From contig JAACET010000010.1 in NCBI GenBank assembly GCA_011682385.1, forward strand, positions 1-35,240: a DNA stretch of 35,240 nt. Reading direction: 5' to 3'. Below are positions 19,164 to 28,785 of the stretch, one piece after another. This DNA is from Actinomycetota bacterium (GTDB lineage Bacteria > Planctomycetota > Phycisphaerae > JAACET01). A program made the position numbers and the translations under genes. The notes beneath the pieces were generated by a model. That model saw only the letters and a program-made list of their open reading frames with translations. It did not search any database and was not told the origin of the DNA. Every line of letters begins with the position of its first letter. Within the stretch, counting starts at the first letter, position 1.

Positions 19164-22100
19164 ATGGTTCAGATATCGGCATCGAAAATATTCACGGCAG
19201 TCTTCGGTTCACGCAACCAGCGGATACTGAACAACTACCAGAAAACGGTATATCAGATATCCGCGGCTGAGCCGGAGTTTCGAAAACTCACCGACGAACA
19301 ATTGCGGGGCAAAACCGATGAATTTCGTGGACGGCTAAAACAAGGCGAATCAATAGAAGATGTTCTGGTAGAGGCCTGTGCAGCAATACGGGAGGCCAGC
19401 AGACGGGGGCGGAATCACCGGCAGTTCAATGTGCAACTCAGTGCGGGACTGGCTCTACACGACAACAAAATAGCTGAAGAGGCCACGGGGGAAGGAAAAA
19501 CCATAGCCTGCTACCCGGCCATCTACCTGGAGTGCCTGCTGGGTAAAAAGGTACACGTGGTCACGGTCAACGACTACCTGGTAAAACGCGACCGGGATTT
19601 TGCGGCCCCTATCTTCGAGCTTCTGGGACTAACGGTGGGGGCGATTCAGGCCAATATGGATGCCTCCGAGGCGGATGAACGAAAGGCACAATATAACTGC
19701 GATATCACCTACGGGACCAACAGCGAGTTCGGCTTCGATTACCTGCGCGATAATATGAAGATGTCGGCTGAAGCCCAAGCGCAAGGGCCACTGGACTTTG
19801 CCATCATCGATGAGGTGGACTCAATACTAATCGATGAGGCCCGAACTCCCCTGATCATCTCTGGGCCGGCTTACGACGATGTGCGGGTGTACAAAGCAGC
19901 TAACGATGTAGCCAAACATCTGCTCAGCCTGCAAGATCAGGCTATTCGCGAGTGTCAGCAAAAAGTAAAAAACATCACTGATGCCAGCGGACCGGCGGCA
20001 GCGGCACTGCTGAAATTCAAGCATAATCCGCGACTGCTCAACGAAGAAGAAGCTGAACTTATCGGCCTAAAACAGTACCTGGTAGTAGAACGGGACCGTC
20101 ACTCGGCCAAGATGACCGAAGATGGTCAGCGAGTGGCTGAAGAACAAATCGGCCTGGGACCTTTCAGCCAGGCATCGCAAGGGCACTGGATACATCGGGT
20201 CAACACGGCTCTGCGAGCGCATGAGGTCTACAAAAAAGAACAGCACTATATCGTCCAGAACGATCAGGTGGTCATAGTAGATGAGTTCACCGGACGACTG
20301 ATGGAAGGAAGGCAGTGGTCGGAAGGGTTGCACCAGGCTGTCGAATCCAAAGAGGGGGTGACGGTCAAACAGGAAAACCAGACGCTGGCCACGATCACCC
20401 TGCAAAACCTGTTCCGGCTGTACGGCAAACTGGCGGGGATGACCGGTACGGCCATGACCGAAAGCGAAGAGTTTCATAACATATACAAGCTGGAGACAGT
20501 GGCTCTGCCAACCCATAGGCCGGTGAACCGGGTGGACCACGAAGATGTAATCTATCGAACCATCGAAGAAAAATGGCAAGCGATTATCGACGAGATCGTG
20601 TCCGTTCACGAATCGGGCAGGCCGGTGCTGGTGGGGACAACAAGCGTAGAACACAATGAAAAACTATCTCAGTTACTAACCCGTAACGCGGGCGTAGTCC
20701 ATGAGGTACTCAACGCCAAGAACCATGCCCGTGAGGCAGAAATTGTGTCTATGGCGGGGCATCGGCACAAAAGCAAAAAGGAACCATCCAAAGAATACGG
20801 CAATGTGACCGTAGCAACCAACATGGCCGGGCGAGGCACTGATATAAAGTTAGCGCCGGCAGTAGTATATGAAAAATGTATCGGCGATCTGGGACCACCA
20901 GAGCAAAACAACGGAAAAAAATGGTTCTGGCAAGAAAAAGGGGTCGTCAGCACCAAGTGCTGTATAAAGTGTCCGGACTACGACAAACGAACCAACTGTG
21001 GGCACTGTTGGAAGCCAAAAGTGGACCCGGCTTTTCCGGCACGCGGGCGTGATGAGTGTCTCAAACAAGTGCCCTGCGGACTGCACATCGTAGGGACCGA
21101 ACGGCACGAGGCCAGACGAATCGATAACCAACTTCGCGGACGATCGGGCAGGCAGGGAGACCCAGGGTCAACCAGATTCTTCCTGAGCCTGCGAGACGAT
21201 CTGATACGTATCTTCGCTCCGGAATGGACCATAAAAATGCTCGAATGGCTGGGCCTGGAAGAAGGTATGGCTATCGAGAACAAAAGAATATCCAACGGTA
21301 TCGCCCGGGCTCAGAGCAAAGTCGAAGAACGAAACTTCGCTATCCGTAAAAACCTGCTGGAATACGACGGTATTATGGATGCCCAGCGGAAGTACTTCTA
21401 CAGCCTGCGGCAAAAAATACTGGAAGGGCGAGATATTCCCCAAACCGTGTGGGATATGATCGAACGAGCTGTCGACGAGGCTGTACAAACGTATCTGCAG
21501 GACAACTACTCGGCCCAGTGCGTGGCCAGGTGGGCCAGGGAAAATCTGAACGTCGCAGTCAGCGCTTCCAGCGTGTCGGGAAAAGAACCGGAAGAACTGG
21601 AAAATTACCTTAAACGAGCTGCGGCTGACGAAATACGCAGCACCGTGGCTCTGGAACTCGGTGAACATATCGACGAGGAAGAAGAAGCGTCAAAGTGGGA
21701 CCTGCGCGGAGTCTCACGCTGGGCTATGAGCCGATTCAACGTGAGCATCAGCCAGGGACAACTGCGAAAAATGACCCTGGAAGACATACAGGAAGCGGTA
21801 AGCGAAGCGGCAATTAAAAAAGTCGAAGAAGTGGACTGCTCGGAATTGAACGAAATGTTGGCCGAGGGATTTAATAGGCGGGCATTGGCGGAATGGGCTA
21901 AGGAAAAGTTCGACCTGACTGTCCATGCGGATAGCTTTGCCGATAGCTCGGCTGAACAGGTGCGAACGGCTCTGCTGGAACAAATCAAAGAGGTCTATCA
22001 CCAAAGGGAAATACAATATCCGGTAGACTGGGCCATAGAGATGAGTCTGGCAGGAAGCAATACCGAGGATATATACGCAATCGAACGGCTGGTAAACTGG

Positions 22101-22694
22101 GCCAACCATAAATATAACAAATCGTTCAAAGCCCAAGAGTTTCAAGGGCAAAATCTAAAAGATATACGCCAACGGTTGCTGCAACTGAGTCAGGAATTTC
22201 TGGACGACGATCAAGCCAGAGGCGAAGGAGTAGAAAGAGATTTTATTCGCCAGGAACTGACCGAGTTGGAGCGGTTCATACTCCTGCACGAATACGACAG
22301 CGGCTGGAAAGAACATCTGCTGGGCATGGACCATCTGCGAGACTCCATCGGGCTGCGAGGGTATGCGGAGCGAGATCCAAAGATCGAGTACACCCGCGAA
22401 GGGTCGCGGCTATTCGAAGAAATGCTTCAGGCGGTTCAGTCGCGAGTGACCGACCTGCTGTTCAAGGTGAAACTGACCTCCGCCGATTCGGTCCGCTCGG
22501 TGTATAACATAGCCCAAACCCGGCACGATCTGATGCAGACCGACTACTCCCAGGAGGCCGGGCCCCAAGCACAGGCAGCAGAGCCGCCGCCGGTAGCCAA
22601 GACCATCCGGAAGGAAACGCCAAAAGTTGGACGAAACGATCCGTGTCCGTGCGGATCAGGGAAAAAATACAAGAAATGCTGCGGACGAAATTAA
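19164..22694 (+). CDS. secA: Preprotein translocase subunit SecA (extended, 1176 aa)
   Basis: '[37 protein letters not shown]', '[16 protein letters not shown]', '[22 protein letters not shown]', '[16 protein letters not shown]', '[30 protein letters not shown]', C-terminal SEC-C '[20 protein letters not shown]'. Confidence 0.98.
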   Translation: MVQISASKIFTAVFGSRNQRILNNYQKTVYQISAAEPEFRKLTDEQLRGKTDEFRGRLKQGESIEDVLVEACAAIREASRRGRNHRQFNVQLSAGLALHDNKIAEEATGEGKTIACYPAIYLECLLGKKVHVVTVNDYLVKRDRDFAAPIFELLGLTVGAIQANMDASEADERKAQYNCDITYGTNSEFGFDYLRDNMKMSAEAQAQGPLDFAIIDEVDSILIDEARTPLIISGPAYDDVRVYKAANDVAKHLLSLQDQAIRECQQKVKNITDASGPAAAALLKFKHNPRLLNEEEAELIGLKQYLVVERDRHSAKMTEDGQRVAEEQIGLGPFSQASQGHWIHRVNTALRAHEVYKKEQHYIVQNDQVVIVDEFTGRLMEGRQWSEGLHQAVESKEGVTVKQENQTLATITLQNLFRLYGKLAGMTGTAMTESEEFHNIYKLETVALPTHRPVNRVDHEDVIYRTIEEKWQAIIDEIVSVHESGRPVLVGTTSVEHNEKLSQLLTRNAGVVHEVLNAKNHAREAEIVSMAGHRHKSKKEPSKEYGNVTVATNMAGRGTDIKLAPAVVYEKCIGDLGPPEQNNGKKWFWQEKGVVSTKCCIKCPDYDKRTNCGHCWKPKVDPAFPARGRDECLKQVPCGLHIVGTERHEARRIDNQLRGRSGRQGDPGSTRFFLSLRDDLIRIFAPEWTIKMLEWLGLEEGMAIENKRISNGIARAQSKVEERNFAIRKNLLEYDGIMDAQRKYFYSLRQKILEGRDIPQTVWDMIERAVDEAVQTYLQDNYSAQCVARWARENLNVAVSASSVSGKEPEELENYLKRAAADEIRSTVALELGEHIDEEEEASKWDLRGVSRWAMSRFNVSISQGQLRKMTLEDIQEAVSEAAIKKVEEVDCSELNEMLAEGFNRRALAEWAKEKFDLTVHADSFADSSAEQVRTALLEQIKEVYHQREIQYPVDWAIEMSLAGSNTEDIYAIERLVNWANHKYNKSFKAQEFQGQNLKDIRQRLLQLSQEFLDDDQARGEGVERDFIRQELTELERFILLHEYDSGWKEHLLGMDHLRDSIGLRGYAERDPKIEYTREGSRLFEEMLQAVQSRVTDLLFKVKLTSADSVRSVYNIAQTRHDLMQTDYSQEAGPQAQAAEPPPVAKTIRKETPKVGRNDPCPCGSGKKYKKCCGRN

Positions 22695-22720
22695 GTGCGA
22701 GGAAGAAACAGAAAAGAACT

Positions 22721-22800
22721 CACCACGAAGGACACGAAGATCACGAAGTAAAAAAACAAAGAGAATTAGCCACAGATTTCACAGATGAGCACAGATTACA
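22721..22800. repeat. Degenerate intergenic repeats 'CACCACGAAGGACACGAAGATCACGAAG' and 'GCCACAGATTTCACAGATGAGCACAGATTACA'
   Basis: Internally repetitive CACGAAG and CACAGATT units; a related CAGATTACACAGATTACA unit recurs at 28524-28560. Confidence 0.6.
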
Positions 22801-22821
22801 GAAAAATAAGAAAATAAAAGA

Positions 22822-24213
22822 ATGATCCTAGATTTGCTCTACATCCTGTTAGTGGTCCTGATGATGCCGGTGTTTGCCTATAAGGCTGTGACTCAGGGGA
22901 AATACGTCCGTGGGATCGGCCAGCGGCTGGGACATATTCGCAGACGATACTCGCTGCAGCAGTTGATCTGGCTGCACGCGGTGAGCATGGGCGAAGTAAA
23001 TGCCGCCCGGCCATTAATAGAACGAATACGAAAAGATTTGCCGGAATTCGAGCTGCGGGTCTCCGTAACAACGCGAACGGGATACAATCGAGCCTGTGAA
23101 TTGTTCGGCAAAGAAGAAGTGTTCTACTTCCCCTTCGATCTGAGCTGGGTCCTGAGCCGTGTCTTTCGCAGACTACGGCCGGCGCTGGTCATCCTGATGG
23201 AACTGGAGGTATGGTACAACTTCATGGCTCGCGCCAAACGATTCAAAGTGCCGGTAATAGTAGCCAACGGAAGGATGACGGCCAAATCGACCCGAGCCTA
23301 CCGGATGGCCGGCAGAATCACCTCGCGGATGTTTCGGCGAGTCAGTCACGTGTTTGCCCAGGACGAAGAAATAGCCGAACGATTCCGAGCAGTCGGTGTA
23401 CCACCCGAACGAGTGAGCGTAGCGGGAACAATGAAATACGACGCCACATTAGTGGCTGACGAAGCGCCGGGCAGCGAAGCACTGGCTCAAGCATTGGGCA
23501 TCAGGCCTACCCACCATCTATGGGTGGCGGGCTGTACCGGGGGCGGAGAAGAAGAGGAAATCCTGACCGTGCATCAGCAACTGCTGCAGGATGGACATGC
23601 CAATATCCGGCTGGCAATCGTACCTCGGCATCCGGAACGGTTTGCCGAAGTAGCGTCGCTGATCAGTGTGCGGGGATTCAATCTGCGAAGGCGCTCCAAA
23701 TACCCGGACCTGCCGGTCGAACAAGCATCGGCGGGCTTCGGGCTGATGTCTCCGGTGAGCCCTCTGCCTCGCGATACGGTGGTACTGGGCGATACCATGG
23801 GCGAACTGGACAAATTCTACAGTTTGGCCCGTGTGGTCTTCGTGGGCCGAAGCTTGGTACCCCTGGGTGGATCGGATATGATGGAGCCGGCGGGGCTGGG
23901 AAAACCCACTGTGTTCGGGCCGCATACCTTCAACTTCGTTGAGCCGGTCAAGGCCCTGCTGGAAGCTGAGGCAGCATTTCAGGTAAACGACGCGGCTGAA
24001 CTGACGCCATTATTGAAACGTCTGCTGGCTGGCGATCCAGGAACGGCACGAAGTATAGGGCAACAGGCTCAACAGGTTGTCCGGGATCATAAGGGAGCTA
24101 CGGACAGACATATGAAGCTGATCTGCCAAATCCTGGGCAAATCGGCTGAGTACCCGAACAGAACAATTGCGCCGCCGGCAATGTGTGGACGCGAGGAAAA
24201 GGCGAAAGTGTGA
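22822..24213 (+). CDS. waaA: 3-deoxy-D-manno-octulosonic acid (Kdo) transferase
   Basis: 463 aa; 'LIWLHAVSMGEVNAARPLIERI', 'VTTRTGYNRA', 'ELEVWYNFMARAKRFKVPVIVANGRMTAKS', 'FAQDEEIAERFRAVGVPPERVSVAGTMKYD', 'GRSLVPLGGSDMMEPAGLGKPTVFGPHTFNF'. Confidence 0.95.
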   Translation: MILDLLYILLVVLMMPVFAYKAVTQGKYVRGIGQRLGHIRRRYSLQQLIWLHAVSMGEVNAARPLIERIRKDLPEFELRVSVTTRTGYNRACELFGKEEVFYFPFDLSWVLSRVFRRLRPALVILMELEVWYNFMARAKRFKVPVIVANGRMTAKSTRAYRMAGRITSRMFRRVSHVFAQDEEIAERFRAVGVPPERVSVAGTMKYDATLVADEAPGSEALAQALGIRPTHHLWVAGCTGGGEEEEILTVHQQLLQDGHANIRLAIVPRHPERFAEVASLISVRGFNLRRRSKYPDLPVEQASAGFGLMSPVSPLPRDTVVLGDTMGELDKFYSLARVVFVGRSLVPLGGSDMMEPAGLGKPTVFGPHTFNFVEPVKALLEAEAAFQVNDAAELTPLLKRLLAGDPGTARSIGQQAQQVVRDHKGATDRHMKLICQILGKSAEYPNRTIAPPAMCGREEKAKV

Positions 24214-24223
24214 GGTGATTGCT

Positions 24224-25345
24224 ATGGCAATCCAAAGTCTGCGACAACAAGTGGTCGGGCGGGCCAAACTGGTAGTAATAAAAATAGGCTCCGATGTATT
24301 GGCCGGCAGCGGAAAAGGAGCCGGCCTATACGACCGGCGGGTAGTCCAACAACTGGCTGAAAGCATCGCCAAACTCCATAGCAAGCAAGTCAAGGTGGTA
24401 TTGGTCAGCAGCGGAGCTATCGGCAGCGGTTTGGCTGAACTGGGGCGGTCCACACGGCCAAAGACAATGGAACAACTACAGGCGGCTGCGGCTATCGGAC
24501 AGCCACACCTGATGAGACTATATGAAACAGCTCTGGCTAAACACGGTCTGAAGGTGGGGCAAATCCTCCTGACCCGCTCAGACTTCGAGGATCGGGTGCG
24601 CTATCTGAATATCCAGCGGACCATCGAGGCCCTGCATAAAATGAAAGCTGTTCCCGTTATCAACGAAAACGACACTGTGGCTGTGGATGAAATACGGTTC
24701 GGTGAAAACGATATCCTGGCCGGGCTGGTGGTGCATCTGCTGCGGGCTGACCTGCTGATCTTCCTGAGCAGCGTCGACGGTCTGATCAAAAACGGCAGCG
24801 TGGTAGACGTGGTCGAGGAAATCGACCAAAGCATCTATAGCCTGGATCACGGCCGGCAGAGCCGAGGCGGGGCAGGCGGAATGAGCTCGAAACTACAGAC
24901 GGTGGAAATGGTCAGCCGGGCCGGGGAAGCAGCGATCATCGCCAACGGGAAAGCAGACCATGTTATTGACAGACTCCTGGCCGGCGAAGAATTGGGGACG
25001 CTGTTCTTACCAGCCAAGAAAAAAATGGACGCCCGGAAACGATGGATAGGCTCAGCAGCTAAAACGTCAGGTAGGCTGAGCGTGGATGCCGGTGCAGCCC
25101 AGGCGATACAGAAATCACGCAAGAGCTTGTTGGCTATCGGTGTAACAGCAGTCGAAGGAAACTTCCAGGCCGGCGAAGTGGTGGAAATACTCGGGCCGGA
25201 TGGAAAACGTATAGCCAGAGGGCGTGTGAATCACTCATCCAGCCGGATAAAACAGATCAAGGGGCTAAAGTCCATCCAGATAAAGAAAATCCTGGGCAAA
25301 TCCGGCCGGGAAGAAGTGATCCATGCCGATGATCTAGCCCTATAA
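24224..25345 (+). CDS. proB: Glutamate 5-kinase (AAK kinase + PUA)
   Basis: 'LVVIKIGSDVLAGSGKG', 'VVLVSSGAIGSGLAELG', 'QAAAAIGQPHLMRLYE', 'VINENDTVAVDEIRFGENDILAGLVVHLLRADLLIFLSSVDGL', 'GGMSSKLQTVEM', C-terminal PUA. Start ATG 24224 within ORF 24167..25345. Confidence 0.96.
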   Translation: MAIQSLRQQVVGRAKLVVIKIGSDVLAGSGKGAGLYDRRVVQQLAESIAKLHSKQVKVVLVSSGAIGSGLAELGRSTRPKTMEQLQAAAAIGQPHLMRLYETALAKHGLKVGQILLTRSDFEDRVRYLNIQRTIEALHKMKAVPVINENDTVAVDEIRFGENDILAGLVVHLLRADLLIFLSSVDGLIKNGSVVDVVEEIDQSIYSLDHGRQSRGGAGGMSSKLQTVEMVSRAGEAAIIANGKADHVIDRLLAGEELGTLFLPAKKKMDARKRWIGSAAKTSGRLSVDAGAAQAIQKSRKSLLAIGVTAVEGNFQAGEVVEILGPDGKRIARGRVNHSSSRIKQIKGLKSIQIKKILGKSGREEVIHADDLAL

Positions 25346-25358
25346 AAAAAGGACAGCT

Positions 25359-26018
25359 GTGAGGCCAAGCAGATTCATAGGTCTGGGCGTACTCTGTAGC
25401 GTGATCCTGGTGAACCTGATGGGCTGTAGATCGGGGGCCTGGCGAAAAATCCACATTGGGCAAACGACAAGGGCACAAATCGAGAACATCTTCCAAACGT
25501 CCATTGGACCGAAAGAACGCTATATATACGGCCTGTCCAAAGACGAGCTGTCCGGAAACAAAACGCTGATTATGGCCAGCCTGGATAACAACGGCGTGGC
25601 CATAGGCAAATACTACTGGCACTGGGAACCGCAGCCGACGTTCGAACTGCTGGAAAAAGACAGTTGGCACATCTACCTGGAAACACGAATAGCACCATTG
25701 GAACTTCAAGGATTCAGCCCGACAGCAGAGTCTCGTGAAGAAGCAATCCTGGAACACTTCGGTCAGCTGCTGTTCGATACTTCACGACAGTTCGACCATC
25801 TTAATGAGGTGGCTGAGATAATGACGAAGATGAACCAAATCCTGGCCATGGCGATAAATCAGTATGGCCGGCAAACAAAGGGTCACAGCGTGCTGGACAA
25901 AGGCGGCCTTGCCTTCGACGGCCAAGGCTACGGTAACAAGTGCAGCATGGCATTAAAGGTCGTCGACGAGAACAGAGGATTGTACCGGCTGACATTGAAA
26001 GGCAGAATTGAGAATTGA
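25359..26018 (+). CDS. Predicted lipoprotein of unknown function
   Basis: 219 aa, GTG start; N-terminal signal 'RFIGLGVLCSVILVNLMGC' with a lipobox-like LMGC; 'KIHIGQTTRAQIENIF' recalls small outer-membrane lipoproteins. Confidence 0.65.
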   Translation: MRPSRFIGLGVLCSVILVNLMGCRSGAWRKIHIGQTTRAQIENIFQTSIGPKERYIYGLSKDELSGNKTLIMASLDNNGVAIGKYYWHWEPQPTFELLEKDSWHIYLETRIAPLELQGFSPTAESREEAILEHFGQLLFDTSRQFDHLNEVAEIMTKMNQILAMAINQYGRQTKGHSVLDKGGLAFDGQGYGNKCSMALKVVDENRGLYRLTLKGRIEN

Positions 26019-27654
26019 AAAGCCAAAAGAAATACAAACAGGCCAAAACTGGACAGGAGCATCCGAACGGGAGCGGCTGTGCACAGCCGTGGCCTGCTGG
26101 CTGGCGTCACTGACCTTTGCCGGGCCGGGACAATGGCTGAGCGGACGCGGAATCCAAGCGGTATTATGGTTTGCAGGTGAGCTGGCCCTGGTGGGGCTGT
26201 GGCTGCTGACGGGGAGCAAAGGAAATAAATGGCCCATGGTCGGGGCAACGGCAGCACTGGGGCTGTATCATCTGGCCGGCTGGGTGTCGGCGGCACGGGC
26301 CGGCTGGCGGTTCCATAAGGTGATCCTGGAAAGCTCCGTCTCGCGCATCCTGGTGATGGCGGCACTGGTGTTTGTGGCACCACTGCCGGCAGTTATGCTG
26401 GTCTATGGGCCGGGACGAACGTCGTTGGCGACAGAATATGGAATATCGGAAGGATCAATGGCCACGGCTCTGCTGGGCCAACACGCAAACCTGAGATGCC
26501 AAAGGTGCGGCTATGAGTTTGCAGTAGGTTTGCCGGTCAGTCCAAAAGACTATATCATCGGCGAAGAATTACGCTGTCCAATGTGCGGCAACTGTGACTT
26601 CGGAACAAACAAAGGAAAATTCCTGAGAGGAGATAGAATCTTAACCAGCAAACGGCTGGTACCGAAGCGATGGGACCTGCTGCTGTTCCGCTCACCAACA
26701 GGCTTGACAGACCTACTGCTCAAACGGGTGGTAGGGCTGGAAGGGGAAGAACTGGAAATCATCGACGGCGATATATTCATCAACTCACAACTGGTATCCA
26801 AGCCAGCGATGGCCTACGAAGAAATGTGGCTGACTGTAAACGATACGAAATATCGGGCGAAAAGAACACATCATCCGAAACTGCAATGGCGACCAGGCAA
26901 AAAAAACCAAGCGCAGCAGATGGCCGAACAAGGTTGGCTGTTCGAGGCTGCCAAAGACTCTGGGCAATCATTAGAGCTGAACGGCGAACTGACGGACGCT
27001 ATGATCTATAATATCAACAGCATACAATATATCCGTCCGGAGCCGATACACGATGTAAGACTTGAGGTAAATGTGTCAAAACTGCAAGGCCACGGAGAAC
27101 TGAACCTGGTCTGGGAACACGCGGGCACAAAAGTGCTAGGAATACTCGAAACCAACGGCCAAGCGAGACTGAGAATCGAATGGGTGGGCCAAGATCGACC
27201 GTCAGATACGACCGTGGCCGATGGCCGGCATAACAGAGCAAATACAAAACTGATGCTAATCGTGCGAGACGGATACGCCTATCTGTACGCCAACGGAAAA
27301 GAACTGTGCCAAAGGGCTGTCGGGCCGTTCGAGGCCCAGATCGCACGCTACCGTGTGCGGGAAGCGTGCCGACTGAAAATCACAGCCAATAACTGCCAAG
27401 GCAAAATCTCTCGAATACGACTGGACAGAGACGTACACTACAGGGCGGTACATCCGCAGGCGGTAAGAATCAGCCCGGGACATTACTACGTGCTGGGCGA
27501 TAATAGTGCAGTCAGCAGCGATTCGCGGCTGGGTTGGCGTATGTATCCGGGCCTGGCAGGCTGGGATGAGCCAAGGCTGGTGCCGGCTGAGTTCACCGAA
27601 GGTGTGGTAACGTGGCTGTATTGGCCGTTGGCTCGAATGCGCAGCTTTCGGTAA
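26008..27654 (+). CDS. lepB: Signal peptidase I (S26) with zinc ribbon and large inserted domain
   Basis: 'SEGSMATAL' (catalytic Ser), 'CQRCGYEF...CPMCGNC' zinc ribbon, 'DRILTSKRLVPKRWDLLLFRSP', 'LLLKRVVGLEGEELEIIDGDIFIN' (catalytic Lys), ~220 aa insertion, 'YYVLGDNSAVSSDSRLGW' (box E). Confidence 0.88.
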   Translation: MRIEKPKEIQTGQNWTGASERERLCTAVACWLASLTFAGPGQWLSGRGIQAVLWFAGELALVGLWLLTGSKGNKWPMVGATAALGLYHLAGWVSAARAGWRFHKVILESSVSRILVMAALVFVAPLPAVMLVYGPGRTSLATEYGISEGSMATALLGQHANLRCQRCGYEFAVGLPVSPKDYIIGEELRCPMCGNCDFGTNKGKFLRGDRILTSKRLVPKRWDLLLFRSPTGLTDLLLKRVVGLEGEELEIIDGDIFINSQLVSKPAMAYEEMWLTVNDTKYRAKRTHHPKLQWRPGKKNQAQQMAEQGWLFEAAKDSGQSLELNGELTDAMIYNINSIQYIRPEPIHDVRLEVNVSKLQGHGELNLVWEHAGTKVLGILETNGQARLRIEWVGQDRPSDTTVADGRHNRANTKLMLIVRDGYAYLYANGKELCQRAVGPFEAQIARYRVREACRLKITANNCQGKISRIRLDRDVHYRAVHPQAVRISPGHYYVLGDNSAVSSDSRLGWRMYPGLAGWDEPRLVPAEFTEGVVTWLYWPLARMRSFR

Positions 27655-27686
27655 AAAAAACAGGCTTGATGCGTGAGGCTTGAGAC

Positions 27687-27835
27687 CTGATACCGTTTCA
27701 GATTAATTAATGCGCTCGCGCAAATCAACCGTTGGGATTCAGACAAGCATCTTGGCCTCCCAGGGCACAATGATACACACAGAAATCGCCACTTTCAGCC
27801 CAGCGAGCGCATGAATTAAACGGAAATGATATCAG
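27687..27835. mobile_element. MITE-like element bounded by imperfect 32-bp inverted repeats
   Basis: ctgataccgtttcagattaattaatgcgctcg (27687-27718) vs reverse complement of 27804-27835 ctgatatcatttccgtttaattcatgcgctcg: 27/32 identical; about 149 bp in total. Confidence 0.5.
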
Positions 27836-28114
27836 TTGTTGCTGAACGTAAGCCAAAAACAGCTCGCCGTTGATGGCCCCGTCCACGACCAGCGGCGCGG
27901 TCAGCCCCTCTACCCGCAAGGCCGCCAGGAAAGTCGTGGTTTGCCAGTGGCCCTGCGGAGCGTGATCGACCAGCCCTTGTCCACGCGCTGCGCGGCCCCG
28001 AAGCCGTGTCATGTTTGTTTTGGTCCAGGTTTCATCGAGAAAAACAAACTTTCTCGGGTCCAGTCCCAGAATCTCCGCACGCCAATAGGCTTGATGCTCG
28101 GCCACGTGGAGCAC
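27725..28114 (-). pseudogene. IS630-family transposase, orfB (DDE region) truncated
   Basis: DDE N-terminal part recognisable through 'GELFLAYVQQQL'; the last ~40 aa (ISFPFNSCARWAESGDF...) derive from the adjacent inverted-repeat element. Confidence 0.75.
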
Positions 28115-28525
28115 TTTTTTTTAGGGTTACGCCAAGATCGCGTAACGCTCTCCACAGCGTTGTGATGCTCACGCCAAGGCCCAGCTTTTGTTTCAGTTCC
28201 TCCAAGGTGGCGTCCGGAACCGCATCGATAAGTTCGCGAAGTCGGTTCTCGTGAGCAGCCAATTTAGGTTTTGGCCCAGTGCGTCCCCGACGAGGCTCAA
28301 TGCACCTGGTCTCTTTGCGTTGCCGAAGTAACTTGTAGAGCCAACGCTCGGAAACCCGATACCGATCAGCCAAATTCACCAGCCGCACTCCATTGTCGTA
28401 GTCAGCCAAAACGCGTAACCGCAAATCCGTTGAATATGCTTTTGCCATGACAGAATCCGCCTTTCTGTTATGGTTATCGGCTTTCCCCCAGATTCTCCTG
28501 AATACTAATTCGAAAAACGCTCTAG
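27836..28525 (-). mobile_element. IS630-family insertion sequence, truncated at its 3' end
   Basis: Two overlapping minus-strand ORFs encode an IS630-type transposase (HTH then DDE start 'VFLDETWTKTNMTRLRGRAARGQGLVDHAPQGHWQTTTFLAALRVEGLTAPLVVDGAINGELFLAYVQQQL'); expected C-terminal 'DN...SPxxNPIE' region absent. Right boundary approximate. Confidence 0.75.
28032..28448 (-). CDS. IS630-family transposase, orfA (HTH region)
   Basis: MAKAYSTDLRLRVLADYDNGVRLVNLADRYRVSERWLYKLLRQRKETRCIEPRRGRTGPKPKLAAHENRLRELIDAVPDATLEELKQKLGLGVSITTLWRALRDLGVTLKK; frame changes at A8 tract. Confidence 0.85.
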   Translation of the reverse strand: MAKAYSTDLRLRVLADYDNGVRLVNLADRYRVSERWLYKLLRQRKETRCIEPRRGRTGPKPKLAAHENRLRELIDAVPDATLEELKQKLGLGVSITTLWRALRDLGVTLKKSAPRGRASSLLACGDSGTGPEKVCFSR

Positions 28526-28626
28526 CGACAGATTACACAGATTACAAGAGGAACACAGAAAAACCAATTAGGAATGGGGCAATGCCCCTTTGACGCTGAT
28601 TACGCAGATTTCGCTGAAGACGAAAA
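28524..28626. repeat. Degenerate intergenic repeats (CAGATTACACAGATTACA; GACGCTGATTACGCAGATTTCGCTGAAGACGA)
   Basis: Internal periodicity; similar unit at 22768-22800. Confidence 0.5.
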
Positions 28627-28630
28627 GAGA

Positions 28631-28649
28631 CCCCCGGTGAAACCGGGGG
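28631..28649. repeat. Hairpin repeat CCCCCGGTGAAACCGGGGG (copy 1)
   Basis: 8-bp perfect stem, loop GAA; followed by GATAAATA; second copy at 32767-32783. Confidence 0.55.
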
Positions 28650-28785
28650 ATAAATATAACGTGATCCACAGAACCTTAATGCAGCCTGGTGTTTTTTTCC
28701 CTCTTGCCCCGTCCGGCGAGCCAGAATATACTGCTGTTTTAGGAATTTGCATTGAGTTGCAGTTTGGAGGCCAGAATGACCGAGT

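Noticed and set aside
20067-20654. Long antisense ORFs within secA (195 aa, 166 aa and others)
   Set aside because: Shadow ORFs of a strongly biased coding strand; the sense frame is unambiguous SecA.
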